This document shows positions 9,415 to 19,600 of a stretch of DNA of 64,000 nucleotides, piece after piece. The notes below the pieces were generated by a model, which had not been told where the DNA came from, searched no databases, and was given only the letters and a program-made list of their open reading frames with translations. Positions within the stretch are counted from its first letter, which is position 1. The number at the start of each line of letters is the position of its first letter. The position numbers were made by a program, and so were the translations under genes. The DNA comes from Massilia kyonggiensis (lineage in GTDB: Bacteria > Pseudomonadota > Gammaproteobacteria > Burkholderiales > Burkholderiaceae_D): positions 1 to 64,000 of the forward strand of contig NZ_JANUGY010000006.1 in assembly GCF_024756235.1 (NCBI RefSeq), read 5' to 3'.

Positions 9415-10221
9415 ATGACACAGACAAATTCGACTCCTGATCCAACTGGCCGCCCGCACGCGGGACGGGCGCGCGCGGCCCTCGTTACGGGTGCCGGCCG
9501 GCGCATCGGACGCGCCATCGCGCTCGGCATGGCCGAGGCCGGCTGGGAAGTCGCCGTGCACTACCGCCAGTCCGCTGCCGAGGCCGACGAGGTCGTGGCC
9601 GCCATCCGCGCCCTGGGCCGGCGCGCCGTCGCGCTGCACGCCGACCTGGCCGATGACGCGGCCGTGCGCGCCCTGCCCGGCCAGGCCGTGCACCTGCTGG
9701 GCGGCCTGGATTGCATCGTCAACAACGCGTCGTTGTTCGAATACGACAAGCCGGACGATTTTTCTCCGGCCCTGCTGGCTGCCCACATGCAGTGCAACGT
9801 GGGCGCGCCGCTGCTGCTCGCGCAGGCCTTGCACGCGCTGGTGCCGGACGGCGGCCAGGCCGTCGTGATCAACTTGCTCGACCAGAAACTGTACAATCTC
9901 AACCCGGATTTTTTGTCGTACACGTTGTCGAAAGCGGCATTGCAGACGGCGACCACGATGCTGGCCCAGGCGCTGGCACCGAAGCTGCGCGTCGTCGGCG
10001 TCGCGCCCGGCATCACGCTCGTCTCGGGCGACCAGAGCGCGGACGGCTTCGAGCGCGCGCACAAGGTCACGCCGCTGGGACGCTCGTCCACGCCGCAGGA
10101 CATCGTCGACGCCGTGTGCTACGCGGCAGGTGCGAAGGCGCTGACCGGCACCACCCTGCTCGTCGACGGCGGCCAGCACCTGATGCCGCTGGCGCGCGAT
10201 GTGATGTTTTTGACCGAATAA
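9415..10221 (+). CDS. Pteridine-reductase-like short-chain dehydrogenase
   Basis: SDR of 268 residues with the nucleotide-binding motif TGAGRRIG, which fits the TGxxxRxG signature of pteridine reductases rather than the common TGxxxGxG, and a YxxxK catalytic pair (Y-TLS-K in SYTLSKAA). It is followed 31 bases later by folB, supporting a role in reducing dihydropterins (FolM-like). The exact substrate, dihydrofolate or dihydromonapterin, is not decidable here. Confidence 0.8.
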   Translation: MTQTNSTPDPTGRPHAGRARAALVTGAGRRIGRAIALGMAEAGWEVAVHYRQSAAEADEVVAAIRALGRRAVALHADLADDAAVRALPGQAVHLLGGLDCIVNNASLFEYDKPDDFSPALLAAHMQCNVGAPLLLAQALHALVPDGGQAVVINLLDQKLYNLNPDFLSYTLSKAALQTATTMLAQALAPKLRVVGVAPGITLVSGDQSADGFERAHKVTPLGRSSTPQDIVDAVCYAAGAKALTGTTLLVDGGQHLMPLARDVMFLTE

Positions 10222-10252
10222 CCTGTACCCACCTCACCATCGAAGGTTTCCT

Positions 10253-10651
10253 ATGTTGTCCGCCCTGTTCTACCCGCAGCTGCGCGATTGCCGCAGGCTG
10301 TTCCTGCGCAATTACGAAGTCATGATCAACATCGGTGTCCATGAGTTCGAAAAGAAGGGCGAGCAACGCGTCCTGATCAATGTCGACCTGTACATCCCGC
10401 TCGCCCTGTCGACACCGAAGGACGACCAGCTGCACGAAGTGGTCGACTACGATTTCATGCGCGAGACCATCGCCAGGCGCATGGCGCAGGGCCACGTGCA
10501 CCTGCAGGAAACGCTGTGCGACGACGTCGTGAAGGCGATGCTGGCGCACCCGAACGTGCGCGCGGCCCGCGTGTCGACGATGAAGCCCGACGTCTATCCC
10601 GACTGCGAAGGCGTCGGCGTCGAAGTGTTCCAGATCAAGGATGAAGCATGA
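10253..10651 (+). CDS. folB: Dihydroneopterin aldolase
   Basis: Protein of 132 residues with FolB-family features: [20 protein letters not shown] near the N terminus and DYDFMRETI in the middle. It converts 7,8-dihydroneopterin to 6-hydroxymethyl-dihydropterin plus glycolaldehyde in folate synthesis. It lies between the pteridine-reductase-like SDR and ttcA; its stop overlaps the ttcA start by 4 bases (ATGA), indicating translational coupling. Confidence 0.88.
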   Translation: MLSALFYPQLRDCRRLFLRNYEVMINIGVHEFEKKGEQRVLINVDLYIPLALSTPKDDQLHEVVDYDFMRETIARRMAQGHVHLQETLCDDVVKAMLAHPNVRAARVSTMKPDVYPDCEGVGVEVFQIKDEA

Positions 10652-11571
10652 ACGAAATGACGATGACGCGCCCGGAGCCGGACGCGGTCGACAAGAAGGC
10701 CGAAAAGCAGGCCTACGAAAACAACAAGCTGCACAAGCGCCTGTGCCGCCTCGTCGGCCAGGCGATCGGCGATTTCAACATGATCGAGGACGGCGACAAG
10801 GTCATGGTCTGCCTGTCGGGCGGCAAGGACAGCTATGCGCTGCTGGACATCCTGATGACCCTGCGCGAGCGCGCGCCGATCAATTTCGACATCGTCGCCG
10901 TCAACCTCGACCAGAAACAGCCCAACTTCCCGGCCGACGTGCTGCCGGCCTATCTGGAAAAGCTGGGCATCCCGTACCACATCGAGAACCAGGACACCTA
11001 CAGCATCGTCAAGCGCCTGATCCCGGAAGGAAAGACGACGTGTTCGCTGTGCTCGCGCCTGCGCCGCGGCATCCTGTACCGCGTGGCGGACGAGCTGGGC
11101 TGCACGAAGATCGCCCTGGGCCACCACCGCGACGATATTCTCGAGACCTTCTTCCTGAACATGTTCTTCGGCGCGAAGATCAAGGGCATGCCGGCCAAGC
11201 TCGTCTCGGACGACGGCAAGCACATGGTGATCCGTCCGCTGGCCTACGTGAAGGAAGCGGATACGGAACGCTATGCCGAGGTAAAACAGTTCCCGATCAT
11301 CCCGTGCGACCTGTGCGGCTCGCAGGAAAACCTGCAGAGAAAGCAGATCAAGGCGATGCTGCGCGACTGGGAAAAGAAACACCCGGGCCGCGTGGAAAAC
11401 ATCTTCTCGTCGCTGTCGACCGTCGTGCCGTCGCACCTGATGGACCGCGCCATGTTCGGCTTCACGGACCTGAAGGCGGACGGCGTGGCCAATCCGGCCG
11501 GCGACATCGCGTTCGACGAGGAACCGTGCTCGACGCCGGCCACGGGGACCATTCCGCTGCAGCCGCTGTAA
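10648..11571 (+). CDS. ttcA: tRNA 2-thiocytidine biosynthesis protein TtcA
   Basis: Protein of 307 residues. The PP-loop motif SGGKDS (57-62) binds ATP for adenylation of C32 in tRNA. The cysteine pairs C132/C135 and C220/C223 match the TtcA iron-sulfur cluster and sulfur-transfer cysteines. It thiolates cytidine 32 of several tRNAs. Last gene of the SDR-folB-ttcA unit; convergent with the YciI-like gene only 3 bases away. Confidence 0.95.
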   Translation: MNEMTMTRPEPDAVDKKAEKQAYENNKLHKRLCRLVGQAIGDFNMIEDGDKVMVCLSGGKDSYALLDILMTLRERAPINFDIVAVNLDQKQPNFPADVLPAYLEKLGIPYHIENQDTYSIVKRLIPEGKTTCSLCSRLRRGILYRVADELGCTKIALGHHRDDILETFFLNMFFGAKIKGMPAKLVSDDGKHMVIRPLAYVKEADTERYAEVKQFPIIPCDLCGSQENLQRKQIKAMLRDWEKKHPGRVENIFSSLSTVVPSHLMDRAMFGFTDLKADGVANPAGDIAFDEEPCSTPATGTIPLQPL

Positions 11572-11574
11572 GGC

Positions 11575-12018
11575 TTACTGCTTTTGTAGCTTCGCGTGGA
11601 TGTCGTTCACGGCCATCAGGCCGGCCGATGAGAAAAACTTGTGGTACTCGGCCACCATCTCGCCGTTGACGATGACGGGATCGGTGGCGACATAGGTCTT
11701 CGCCACCTCGATGTCGGGCGTGGCGAACACGAAGATGCCGCGCTTGCCATCGACGCCGTCCAGCGGCCCCGCCACCACCAGCTTCTTCTCGGCCGCCAGC
11801 CGTTTCATGTTGGCGAAATGGCCTTCGAACATCTTCGTGCGTTCGGCACCATCCGGTACCCGCGTAGGACCGGACTTCAAAATGACGAGCACATAGCTGC
11901 GCATGCCGTTGTCGTTCGCACCGAGCGACTGGGCCAGTGCTGCATCGTATTGCGCGGCCGCCGGGGCGAGCGCCGCCAGCATCAGGGCGCATCCTGCCGC
12001 CATCTTTCGCATCCACAT
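11575..12018 (-). CDS. Secreted YciI-like protein
   Basis: Protein of 147 residues with an N-terminal signal peptide (about 1-22, ending APAAAQ) and a YciI-type alpha/beta barrel core (GHFANMKRLAAEKKLVVAGP). YciI domains bind small ligands and resemble ferredoxin-like dimers; no enzymatic role can be assigned. The signal peptide is unusual because most YciI proteins are cytoplasmic. ATG at 12018 or 12012 are both possible. Confidence 0.72.
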   Translation of the reverse strand: MWMRKMAAGCALMLAALAPAAAQYDAALAQSLGANDNGMRSYVLVILKSGPTRVPDGAERTKMFEGHFANMKRLAAEKKLVVAGPLDGVDGKRGIFVFATPDIEVAKTYVATDPVIVNGEMVAEYHKFFSSAGLMAVNDIHAKLQKQ

Positions 12019-12099
12019 CGCATGCTCCCGGGTCGACGATCAAGTCGATCAGCCTAGCATGCGCAGGACAGAAACAGAACATCCACGCATCGTGCCACG

Positions 12100-12993
12100 T
12101 CACCCGGCCACATCGGTCCCGGCCGGGCTCACGCCGTTCGCCTGCTTGCGCGCCAGGCCAGGCTGGCGCATTGCGCGGGCATTGATGCGGTCGCGCTCGG
12201 GATCGCGCAGCCAGCCCCACTTGTCGAAGTAGCGCCAGGCCGACACGCACCGCCACCAGAGCGCTGCCGACCGCCTGCGCCAGCCGCGCGCACCGGCCTG
12301 GGCAGCGTCACGGACAACGGTCACATGCGGTACGAACACGGTGCGCGCGATGCGTGCGGTGCGGCGTGCCAGGTCGACGGTGTCGAAGCGCTGCAGGAAG
12401 CGCTCGTCGAACATGCCGGCGCGCAGCACCGTCTCGACCCGCATCAGCAGGCAGCAGGCCGGCGGCACCGGCACCTCCATCACCCGGCTGTAGCCGCCCG
12501 CGTGCAGCTGGTAGCGCGCCAGCCTGCCGCTGGACCGGCGCAGCAGCGGAAAACAGCGTCCCAGCAGCAGTTCCAGCGGCCCCGGCAGCAGGCTGCACAG
12601 CGGCAGCAAACGCCCCTCCACGTCCTGCACCCGCGGCGCCAGCAGGCCCGTGTCGGGATGCTGCTCCATGTAGGCGATCATCCGGGCCACCGCGTCGAGC
12701 GGCAAGCCGATGTCGGGTGCAAGCAGCAGGTGATAGACACTCCCCGCCGCCGCGGCCTCGCGCAGGATCCGGTTATGGGCGCGCGCCTGGCCGGGCCCAT
12801 CCTGTTGCGGGCGGTAGTGCGCGCCGTAGCGCCCGGCCAGCGCGGGAAGCAGCGGCTGTTGCGCATCGTCGACCAGGTAGACCTGCAAGTGCGGACAGGC
12901 CGTCGTGAGGCTGAGCAGCAGGTGCTCGATCCGGTCCGGTGCTGCCGTCCCGCAGACGATGCAGCAGCTGGCCCGGACGGCCGCGGCGCCCAT
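12100..12993 (-). CDS. Family 2-type glycosyltransferase
   Basis: Protein of 297 residues resembling GT2 rhamnosyl/glycosyl transferases of the WbbL type. It has an N-terminal nucleotide-sugar fold, LLAPDIGLP in the place of the metal-binding acidic motif, and a typical acceptor-side block (EVPVPPACCLLMR then FDERFLQRFDTVDLARR). It would add a sugar to a cell-surface glycan or lipid-linked acceptor. No other glycan genes are adjacent, so the acceptor is unknown. The 153 bases to the next gene hold nothing recognised. Confidence 0.72.
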   Translation of the reverse strand: MGAAAVRASCCIVCGTAAPDRIEHLLLSLTTACPHLQVYLVDDAQQPLLPALAGRYGAHYRPQQDGPGQARAHNRILREAAAAGSVYHLLLAPDIGLPLDAVARMIAYMEQHPDTGLLAPRVQDVEGRLLPLCSLLPGPLELLLGRCFPLLRRSSGRLARYQLHAGGYSRVMEVPVPPACCLLMRVETVLRAGMFDERFLQRFDTVDLARRTARIARTVFVPHVTVVRDAAQAGARGWRRRSAALWWRCVSAWRYFDKWGWLRDPERDRINARAMRQPGLARKQANGVSPAGTDVAG

Positions 12994-13146
12994 GCTCAGC
13001 CCCCACCGCGCGCGCGCGTTCGGCGGTTAGTTGCAAAACGGAAAATCTTATCCATGGCACCCTCCTGCGAACGACACACATGGGTTCAGAGTGGCGCCGT
13101 GCGCGACGGTTGCAGCGGAATCGACGCTGCTTGCGCGGGATCAGAT

Positions 13147-14904
13147 TTACAGCGCCACGTCGGTGCGCAATACCGGATACAGGTTCAGCCGCTCATCCCA
13201 GGACGAATGGCGGCGCGCAAAGAATTCCAGGCGCGCATGGGCGTTCTTCGCGAATGCCGGATCGGTCTCGACCTTGCGCCGGAATTCGGCGGCGAGCGCC
13301 GGGTCGCGTGCCATCTGCTCGCGCGCCACGTCCTCGGCCACGTATTCCTCCATGTATTCCTTGCGCTCGAAGGCGTTGTTGAACTCGCCCCAGGCCAGCA
13401 GCGAATCCGGGCCCTGCGGCTCGAACAGGGCCATGACGAGGCGCGCCTTGGGCTGGGCGATCGGCACGAACAGCGCGCCCTTGACGAGGTTGCGCGGCTC
13501 GGGCTTCCAGCTGCCTTCGACTTTCAGGCGCTGGTGCGATTCGAACGACGTCGGGGAGAACGCGGCCTGGTCGGCGCGGAAGGTCTGGACGGGCGCCGCA
13601 TCGATGGCCTTGTCCACTTTGCGGAACACGATGCCGTGTTGCGCGAGCTTGGTCGCGACCCTCTGCGCCCACGCGGCCGGCACGACATAGCCCGCACCCG
13701 GCGCCTGCACCTGCAGGTCGGCCACGACGTCGTCGCGCAGCGGCACGTGCCAGACCTGCGGCTTCGTTTCGTCGTAACGCGTCATCAGCATGCCGGACAC
13801 GTCGGACATCGTGCGCGTGTAGGCATAGCCCTGGAAGTCGACCATCGTCGTCTTGTCGGTGGTGCGGTACGTCAGCGCCACGGGCTGGCCGGCGATGCGC
13901 GTGGCGCGGGCGTCCGCGGCACGGGCCGCCTGCATCCATTCGGCGCCGTGGGCGGCCACCTGCTGCAGCACGGAGACAATCGAATTGTGGGTGATGCGCA
14001 CGCGGGTCGGGTAGTCCTTCCACGAATGCGTCTCGACGAGCATGGCCATGCGGTTACGCAGCTGGAAATAGCCGGTCGAGAAGCGCGGGTCGGAGACGCC
14101 GTCGACGAAACCCGAGGCCGGGTCGTCCGTCTCCTTGAACGACATGTAATAGGACTGCGGCATCGAGCCCTGCTTGCTGATGTCGGCGATGACGTTCGTG
14201 CGCAGGGCCAGGCCGGTCTTGCGGAATTCCGGATCGCCCGAGTACACGGGTTCGACCTGGATGGAAACGTCGTGCTGGAACATGGCGCCGTCCGTGACGT
14301 GCAGGTCGACATAGGTCAGCGGATCCCACGCGTTCACCAGCGCCAGCATGGCCTGCATCTCGGGCGCGTCGGCCTTCACGTAGTCGCGGTTCAGGTTGTA
14401 GTTCTGCGCCGTCGTGCGCCAGCCCATCTCGACGGGGCCGCGCTGGTTCGGGCGGTTCCATTTCGCGAAGCGCTCGTGGCCGTCGACGTTGAACACGGGG
14501 ACGAACAGCAGCACCTGTTTGTCGAGCGCGCCCGCTGCCGTTTTCCCTTCGAGGATCTCGCGCAGCGCGAGGAAGCCCGCATCCTTGCCGTCGATCTCGC
14601 CCGCGTGGATGCCGCCCTGGATCAGCGTGACCGGCAGGTTCGCCTTGCGCACCGCCTCGGGCGTGACCACGCCGCGCGCATTGACGGCCAGCGCCAGCAT
14701 CGGCCGGCCTTCCGGCGTCGTGCCGAACTGGAAGCATTTCACCTGCTTCGGATACGCCTGCTGGAAGGCGCCGCACAGCTTGACGACTTCATCGTAGCGG
14801 CCCGTGGCCTGGAAGCCGGAACGCTCCGAGACGGTGACCAGGTCGGGGGCGGCGTGCGCCAGGGGAGCAGCCAGCAGGGCCACCAGGAACGCGGTACGGA
14901 TCAT
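13147..14904 (-). CDS. Secreted M14-family metallocarboxypeptidase
   Basis: Protein of 585 residues with a signal peptide (1-18, ending LAHA). Zinc ligands fit H100/E103 (GGIHAGE) and the histidine of YVDLHVTDG; the catalytic glutamate fits VETHSW. These mark an M14 zinc peptidase acting outside the cytoplasm. The C-terminal 200 residues form an extra domain of unknown role. ATG 14904 is chosen over an upstream TTG (14919) because it directly precedes the signal peptide and is preceded by GGAG at good spacing. Confidence 0.85.
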   Translation of the reverse strand: MIRTAFLVALLAAPLAHAAPDLVTVSERSGFQATGRYDEVVKLCGAFQQAYPKQVKCFQFGTTPEGRPMLALAVNARGVVTPEAVRKANLPVTLIQGGIHAGEIDGKDAGFLALREILEGKTAAGALDKQVLLFVPVFNVDGHERFAKWNRPNQRGPVEMGWRTTAQNYNLNRDYVKADAPEMQAMLALVNAWDPLTYVDLHVTDGAMFQHDVSIQVEPVYSGDPEFRKTGLALRTNVIADISKQGSMPQSYYMSFKETDDPASGFVDGVSDPRFSTGYFQLRNRMAMLVETHSWKDYPTRVRITHNSIVSVLQQVAAHGAEWMQAARAADARATRIAGQPVALTYRTTDKTTMVDFQGYAYTRTMSDVSGMLMTRYDETKPQVWHVPLRDDVVADLQVQAPGAGYVVPAAWAQRVATKLAQHGIVFRKVDKAIDAAPVQTFRADQAAFSPTSFESHQRLKVEGSWKPEPRNLVKGALFVPIAQPKARLVMALFEPQGPDSLLAWGEFNNAFERKEYMEEYVAEDVAREQMARDPALAAEFRRKVETDPAFAKNAHARLEFFARRHSSWDERLNLYPVLRTDVAL

Positions 14905-14957
14905 CGGGAACTCCGGCAAGATTGATTCAGGCCGGAAATTATAGATCGGTCATCCGG

Positions 14958-16520
14958 TCAGCGTGTGCGCGACGGATAAATCGCGATCTCCTTCAGCTGC
15001 GACCGGGCCAGGTGCATGGGCACGCCACGTGCCCGCGCCGTCGACGATGCCGGGCACGCATTGGTCGCGCGGTACGACAGCGCCGCGGCCAGCATGCCCT
15101 CGGCCGGATCGCCCAGCGCGTGCGCCATGTCGTCGGACACGGCGCAGGTCGGCGCGAAGCCGTCCGCGAAATCGCCGAAGCCCTTCGCGTTCGCGCCCTG
15201 GAACTGGATCGTGAAGTAGGTCGTGCCGCAGTTGTCCATCGGCGTGAAGCCATAGGGCTTGCCGCAGGTCTGGCCGCCGATGAGATCGACCTGGACGTCC
15301 ACGCCGCGCAAGCCGTTGATCACGGCTTCGCTGGCCGAGCACGTGTCGGGCGTCGTCAGCACGGTCACGCGCTTCAGGCCCAGGTAAGGCAGCGCCAGGT
15401 TGCGCGGGGCGGAAAAGCCGTACGCCGTGCTGCGGAACGGGATCGGCGCGTCGGGCGCCGTCTTGTCGTTGTAGACCGCGCGCTCGAACGTCTTGCCGGC
15501 CGTGGCCGGTCCCGCGATCATGTACGCGAGCTCGCTGGCGACGTACAGCAGGCCGCCGCCGTTGTAGCGCATGTCGAGCACGAGATCCGCCGCACCCTGG
15601 TTCTTCAGCGTCGTGAACGCATTGACGAGCTGCTGTTCGGAGACGGCGTTGTGGTCCTCGAAACTCAGGTAGCCCACCTTGCCGGTCGGCGTGTCGATCA
15701 CTTTCACGTTTTTCACGGGTGTCGTCGTGACGACGGCGGACGTCAGCGCGACATCCATCGTGTTGTCGCCGCGGCGGAGCGTGAGCGTGTGGCGCTCGCC
15801 GGCAGTCTCCGGCGACAGGCCGTCGTTCAGCAGCGCGACCTGCGCCTTGTCGGTGGTGTTGATGAAGTCGATGCCGTCGACGGCCGTCAGCAGGTCGCCC
15901 CGCCGGATGCCGGCGGCCGCCGCGGGCGAGCCCGGTTCGACGATCGCCGCGATCCAGGTGCGCGGTGCCGTCGTGGAGTTGACGGACCACGTCACGCCAT
16001 AGCCCGTGTCCTGGCTCGCATTGGTGAGCGCATCCCATTCCGCCGTCGTGTAGGTGAAATGGAAACGGTCCTTGGGCTTGCCCGACGCGGTCAGCGCGGG
16101 CGTCTTCAGCGCGTCGAAATAGTCGAGCGTGTTCGTGTAGTCCGCCATGCGGACCGTCGCCGGGATTTCCTTGTACCAGAGATAAGTCGCATCGGTCCAG
16201 CCGCGCAGGAATTTCATCTCGTCCTGCAGCGTGCCCTGGCGGTCCGGGAATGCATAGCCCTCGGCGTCGACGCCCGTGCGCGGTGCGGCGCACAGGTTCT
16301 GGTAGCTCATGTAGTCGGACGGGATCGGGTCCGGGGTCACGGCCGGCGGCGTCGGCGTGGCCGTCCCGGTGCCGGGATCGCTCGCGACGGGCGTCGAGGC
16401 GCCGATGTTCGGATTTCCACCGCCGCCGCCACAGCCGGACAGCGTGACGAGCGTCGCGAAAGCGCAGGCGAACAGGCGGGAAAAACGGGTCGGCAAAGCG
16501 GAGGTAGAAAGCGATTTCAT
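14958..16520 (-). CDS. Lipoprotein S41-family (C-terminal processing type) peptidase
   Basis: Protein of 520 residues. The lipobox LSGC puts the lipidated cysteine at residue 30, followed by a glycine run and a Pro/Thr-rich linker. A PDZ domain (around 190-270, with PGSPAAAAGIRRGD) is followed by the S41 core. The nucleophile fits the serine of TCSASEAV and the general-base lysine fits GGQTCGKP. Likely an envelope protease. ATG 16520 gives the proper signal sequence; the open frame extends to 16562. Confidence 0.85.
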   Translation of the reverse strand: MKSLSTSALPTRFSRLFACAFATLVTLSGCGGGGGNPNIGASTPVASDPGTGTATPTPPAVTPDPIPSDYMSYQNLCAAPRTGVDAEGYAFPDRQGTLQDEMKFLRGWTDATYLWYKEIPATVRMADYTNTLDYFDALKTPALTASGKPKDRFHFTYTTAEWDALTNASQDTGYGVTWSVNSTTAPRTWIAAIVEPGSPAAAAGIRRGDLLTAVDGIDFINTTDKAQVALLNDGLSPETAGERHTLTLRRGDNTMDVALTSAVVTTTPVKNVKVIDTPTGKVGYLSFEDHNAVSEQQLVNAFTTLKNQGAADLVLDMRYNGGGLLYVASELAYMIAGPATAGKTFERAVYNDKTAPDAPIPFRSTAYGFSAPRNLALPYLGLKRVTVLTTPDTCSASEAVINGLRGVDVQVDLIGGQTCGKPYGFTPMDNCGTTYFTIQFQGANAKGFGDFADGFAPTCAVSDDMAHALGDPAEGMLAAALSYRATNACPASSTARARGVPMHLARSQLKEIAIYPSRTR

Positions 16521-16587
16521 GCGTCCGATTATAGACCCGGCCGCTTCGCGAAATGCATCCAACTGTAACAGTAAGTGCGATGCGACA

Positions 16588-16622
16588 ACGCCGCCTGCCG
16601 ATGGGAGTCCGGCAGGCGGCGT
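16588..16622. terminator. Strong GC hairpin behind the oxidoreductase gene
   Basis: Perfect 13-bp stem (16588-16600 with 16610-16622) and a 9-base loop, between the stop of the indolepyruvate oxidoreductase gene and the S41 gene. There is no good U-run after the stem on either strand, so it may stabilise the upstream mRNA end rather than be a classical terminator. Confidence 0.55.
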
Positions 16623-16640
16623 CGTGTCAAAAAGACAGCA

Positions 16641-19600
16641 TCAGGCGGCGCGGGTAGCGGTGCCGCCCGCGTGGAAGGCGGCCACCAGTTCCGCTTCCTT
16701 GCGCTTGGCCGTTTTGAGGTTGCGCTCCTTGACGTGGCCGAAGCCGCGGATGTCTTCCGGGATGCTCGCGATCGCGACGGCCTGCGCCAGGTTGTCGGCC
16801 GTCAGCCTGGGCAGCAGGCTTTCGATGGTGCCGCGATATTCCTGGATCAGGGCGCGCTCCATCCGGCGCTCGGCCGTATGGCCGAACGGGTCGAGCGCCG
16901 TGCCGCGCAGGCCTTTCAGCTTCGCCAGCACGCCGAACGCCTTCATCATCCACGGACCGAATTCCTGTTTCACGAGATGGCCTTCCTTGTCCTTCTTCGC
17001 GAACAGCGGCGGCGCCAGGTGGAATTTCAATTTGACGTCGCCTTCGAACATGCCGTCGATCTTGGCCATGAACGCGGGATCCGTGTACAGGCGCGCGACT
17101 TCGTACTCGTCCTTGTAGGCCATCAGCTTGTGCAGGTAGCGCGCGACGGCTTCCGTCAGGCGCGTGCCCTTGCCCAGCTTTTCCTCGGCGGCGCGGACCC
17201 GGTCGACGAAGGCCTTGTACTGCGCCGCGTAATCGGCGTTCTGGTACGCGGTGAGCAGCTCGACGCGGCGCTTGACGAGGTCGTCGAGCGTCTGTGCGCG
17301 CTTGAACTCGATCACCTTCGCGGGCGTGACGAGTTTTTGCACGGACGGCAGGTCGTGCGCCGCCGTACGGCCCCAGTGGAACGCGGCCTTGTTGAAGGCG
17401 ACCGACACGCCGTTCAATTCGATCGCCTTGATGATCGACGCTTCCTGCAGCGGCACGTGACCCTTCTGGAACGCGTAGCCCAGCATGAACATGTTGGTGG
17501 CGATGGCGTCGCCCATCAGCGTGGTCGCGATATGGCCGGCGTCGATGAAGTCGACGTTGCCTTCGCCGCAAGCCTGCACGATGGCGCCGCGCGACCCTTC
17601 GGCCGGGAATTGCCAGTCCGGATTCTTGATGAACGCGGCGGTGGTGGCGCCGGTCGCGTTGACGGCGGCCCACGTACGGTTTTCGCCCATGCGCGACAGC
17701 GCGTCGCGGCTGGCCGTCACGATCTGGTCGCAGCCGATGACGAGATCCGCGTTACCGGTGCCGACGCGCGTCGAATACAGGTCGCCCTGGCGGTCCGCCA
17801 AACGCACGTGCGACATCACCGGACCGCCTTTCTGCGCGAGGCCGCTCATGTCCAGCACGAGGGCGCCCTTGCCTTCCACGTGGGCGGCCACCGCGAGGAT
17901 CTGGCCGACCGTCACGACACCCGTGCCGCCGACGCCGGTGACGAGGATGCCGAACGGGTTCGTCGTCGCCGGGATCTTCGGCATCGGCAGAGAAGGCGGC
18001 GCCGCGTCCGACGTGGTTTTTTTAGGTTTCTTCAAGCCGCCGCCTTCGACCGTGACGAAGCTCGGGCAGAACCCGGTGACGCACGAGAAATCCTTGTTGC
18101 ACGAGGACTGGTTGATCTGGCGCTTGCGGCCCAGTTCCGTCTCCAGCGGTTCGACGGACAGGCAGTTCGACTGCTTCGAGCAGTCGCCGCAGCCTTCGCA
18201 CACGGCTTCGTTGATCACCGCGCGCTTGGCCGGATCCGGGTAGGCGCCCTTCTTCCGGCGGCGCCGCTTTTCCGACGCGCAGGTCTGGTCGTAGATCATG
18301 GCCGACACGCCCGGCATCTCGCGCAGTTCGCGCTGCACGTCCATCAGTTCCGAACGGTGGCGCACGGTGACGCCTTCGGCCCACGGATAGTCGTCCGGGT
18401 ATTTTTCCGGCTCGTCGGTGACGACGATGATCGGCTTCACGCCTTCGGCCGCGAGCTGGCGGCTGATCCTGGCCGGGTCGAGCGGACCGTCGACGACCTG
18501 GCCGCCCGTCATCGCGACGGCGTCGTTGTAGAGAATCTTGTACGTGATGTTGACCTTGGCCGCGACCGAGGCGCGGATCGCCAGCACGCCCGAGTGGTAA
18601 TAGGTGCCGTCGCCGAGGTTCGCGAACACGTGCTTCTCGCCCGTGAACGGCGCCTGGCCGATCCACGTGACGCCTTCGCCGCCCATGTGCGTGAACGTGG
18701 ACGTCTCGCGGTCCATCCACAGCACCATGTAGTGGCAGCCGATACCGGCCATCGCGCGCGAGCCTTCCGGTACCTTGGTCGAGCTGTTGTGCGGGCAGCC
18801 GGAGCAAAAATAGGGGATACGGTCCGTTTCCGGATTCGCCTTCGGGATGTTCTTGAGGATCAGCTCTTTCGCTTCCAGGAAGGCGATGCGTTCCTTCACG
18901 CGCTGCTCGACCGGGTGGCCGGCGCAGTAGTGCGAGATGCGCGACGCGATCGCGCGGGCGACCTGCGCCGGATTCAATTCATAGTTCGCCGACAGCAGCC
19001 AGTCGCCCTGGCCGGAGCGGTTCTTGACGCTCCACTCGCCGGCGTCGTCGAACTTGCCGACGACGCGCGGACGCTCGCCGTCCGGCAGGTTGTACAGCTC
19101 TTCCTTGAGCGCGTATTCCAGCACCTGCCGCTTTTCCTCGACGACGAGGATCTCGTCCAGGCCGCGCGCGAATTCGTGCACGCCGACCGAGTCGAGCGGC
19201 CACGTCATGCCAACCTTGTACACGCGCAGGCCGATGTCGCGCGCGGCCTGCTCGTCGATGCCGAGATCCGCCAGCGCCTGGCGCGTGTCGAGGTACGACT
19301 TGCCCGCGGTGATGATGCCGATCTTGGGCTGGGGGCTGTCCCAGATGATCTGGTTGAGTTTATTGGCGCGCGCATAAGCCAGCGCGGCATACCACTTGTA
19401 GTGGTTCATGCGCACTTCCTGGTCCAGCACGGCGTCGGGCCAACGGATGTTCAGGCCGCCCGGCGGCATCTCGAAGTCCGCCGGCAGGATGGTCTGCACG
19501 CGGTCCGGGTCGAGGTCGACGACGGCGCCCGATTCGATGATGTCGGTCACGCATTTCATCGACACCCATAGCCCGCTGTACCGGCTCATCGCCCATGCGT

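Noticed and set aside
12325..14925. Long plus-strand open frame across the glycosyltransferase and M14 peptidase
   Set aside because: Crosses an intergenic gap opposite two well-supported genes; composition typical of antisense GC-rich frames.
16575..19571. Plus-strand frame of about 1000 codons opposite the oxidoreductase
   Set aside because: The minus-strand gene has clear TPP, cysteine and gamma-domain motifs; the plus frame has none.
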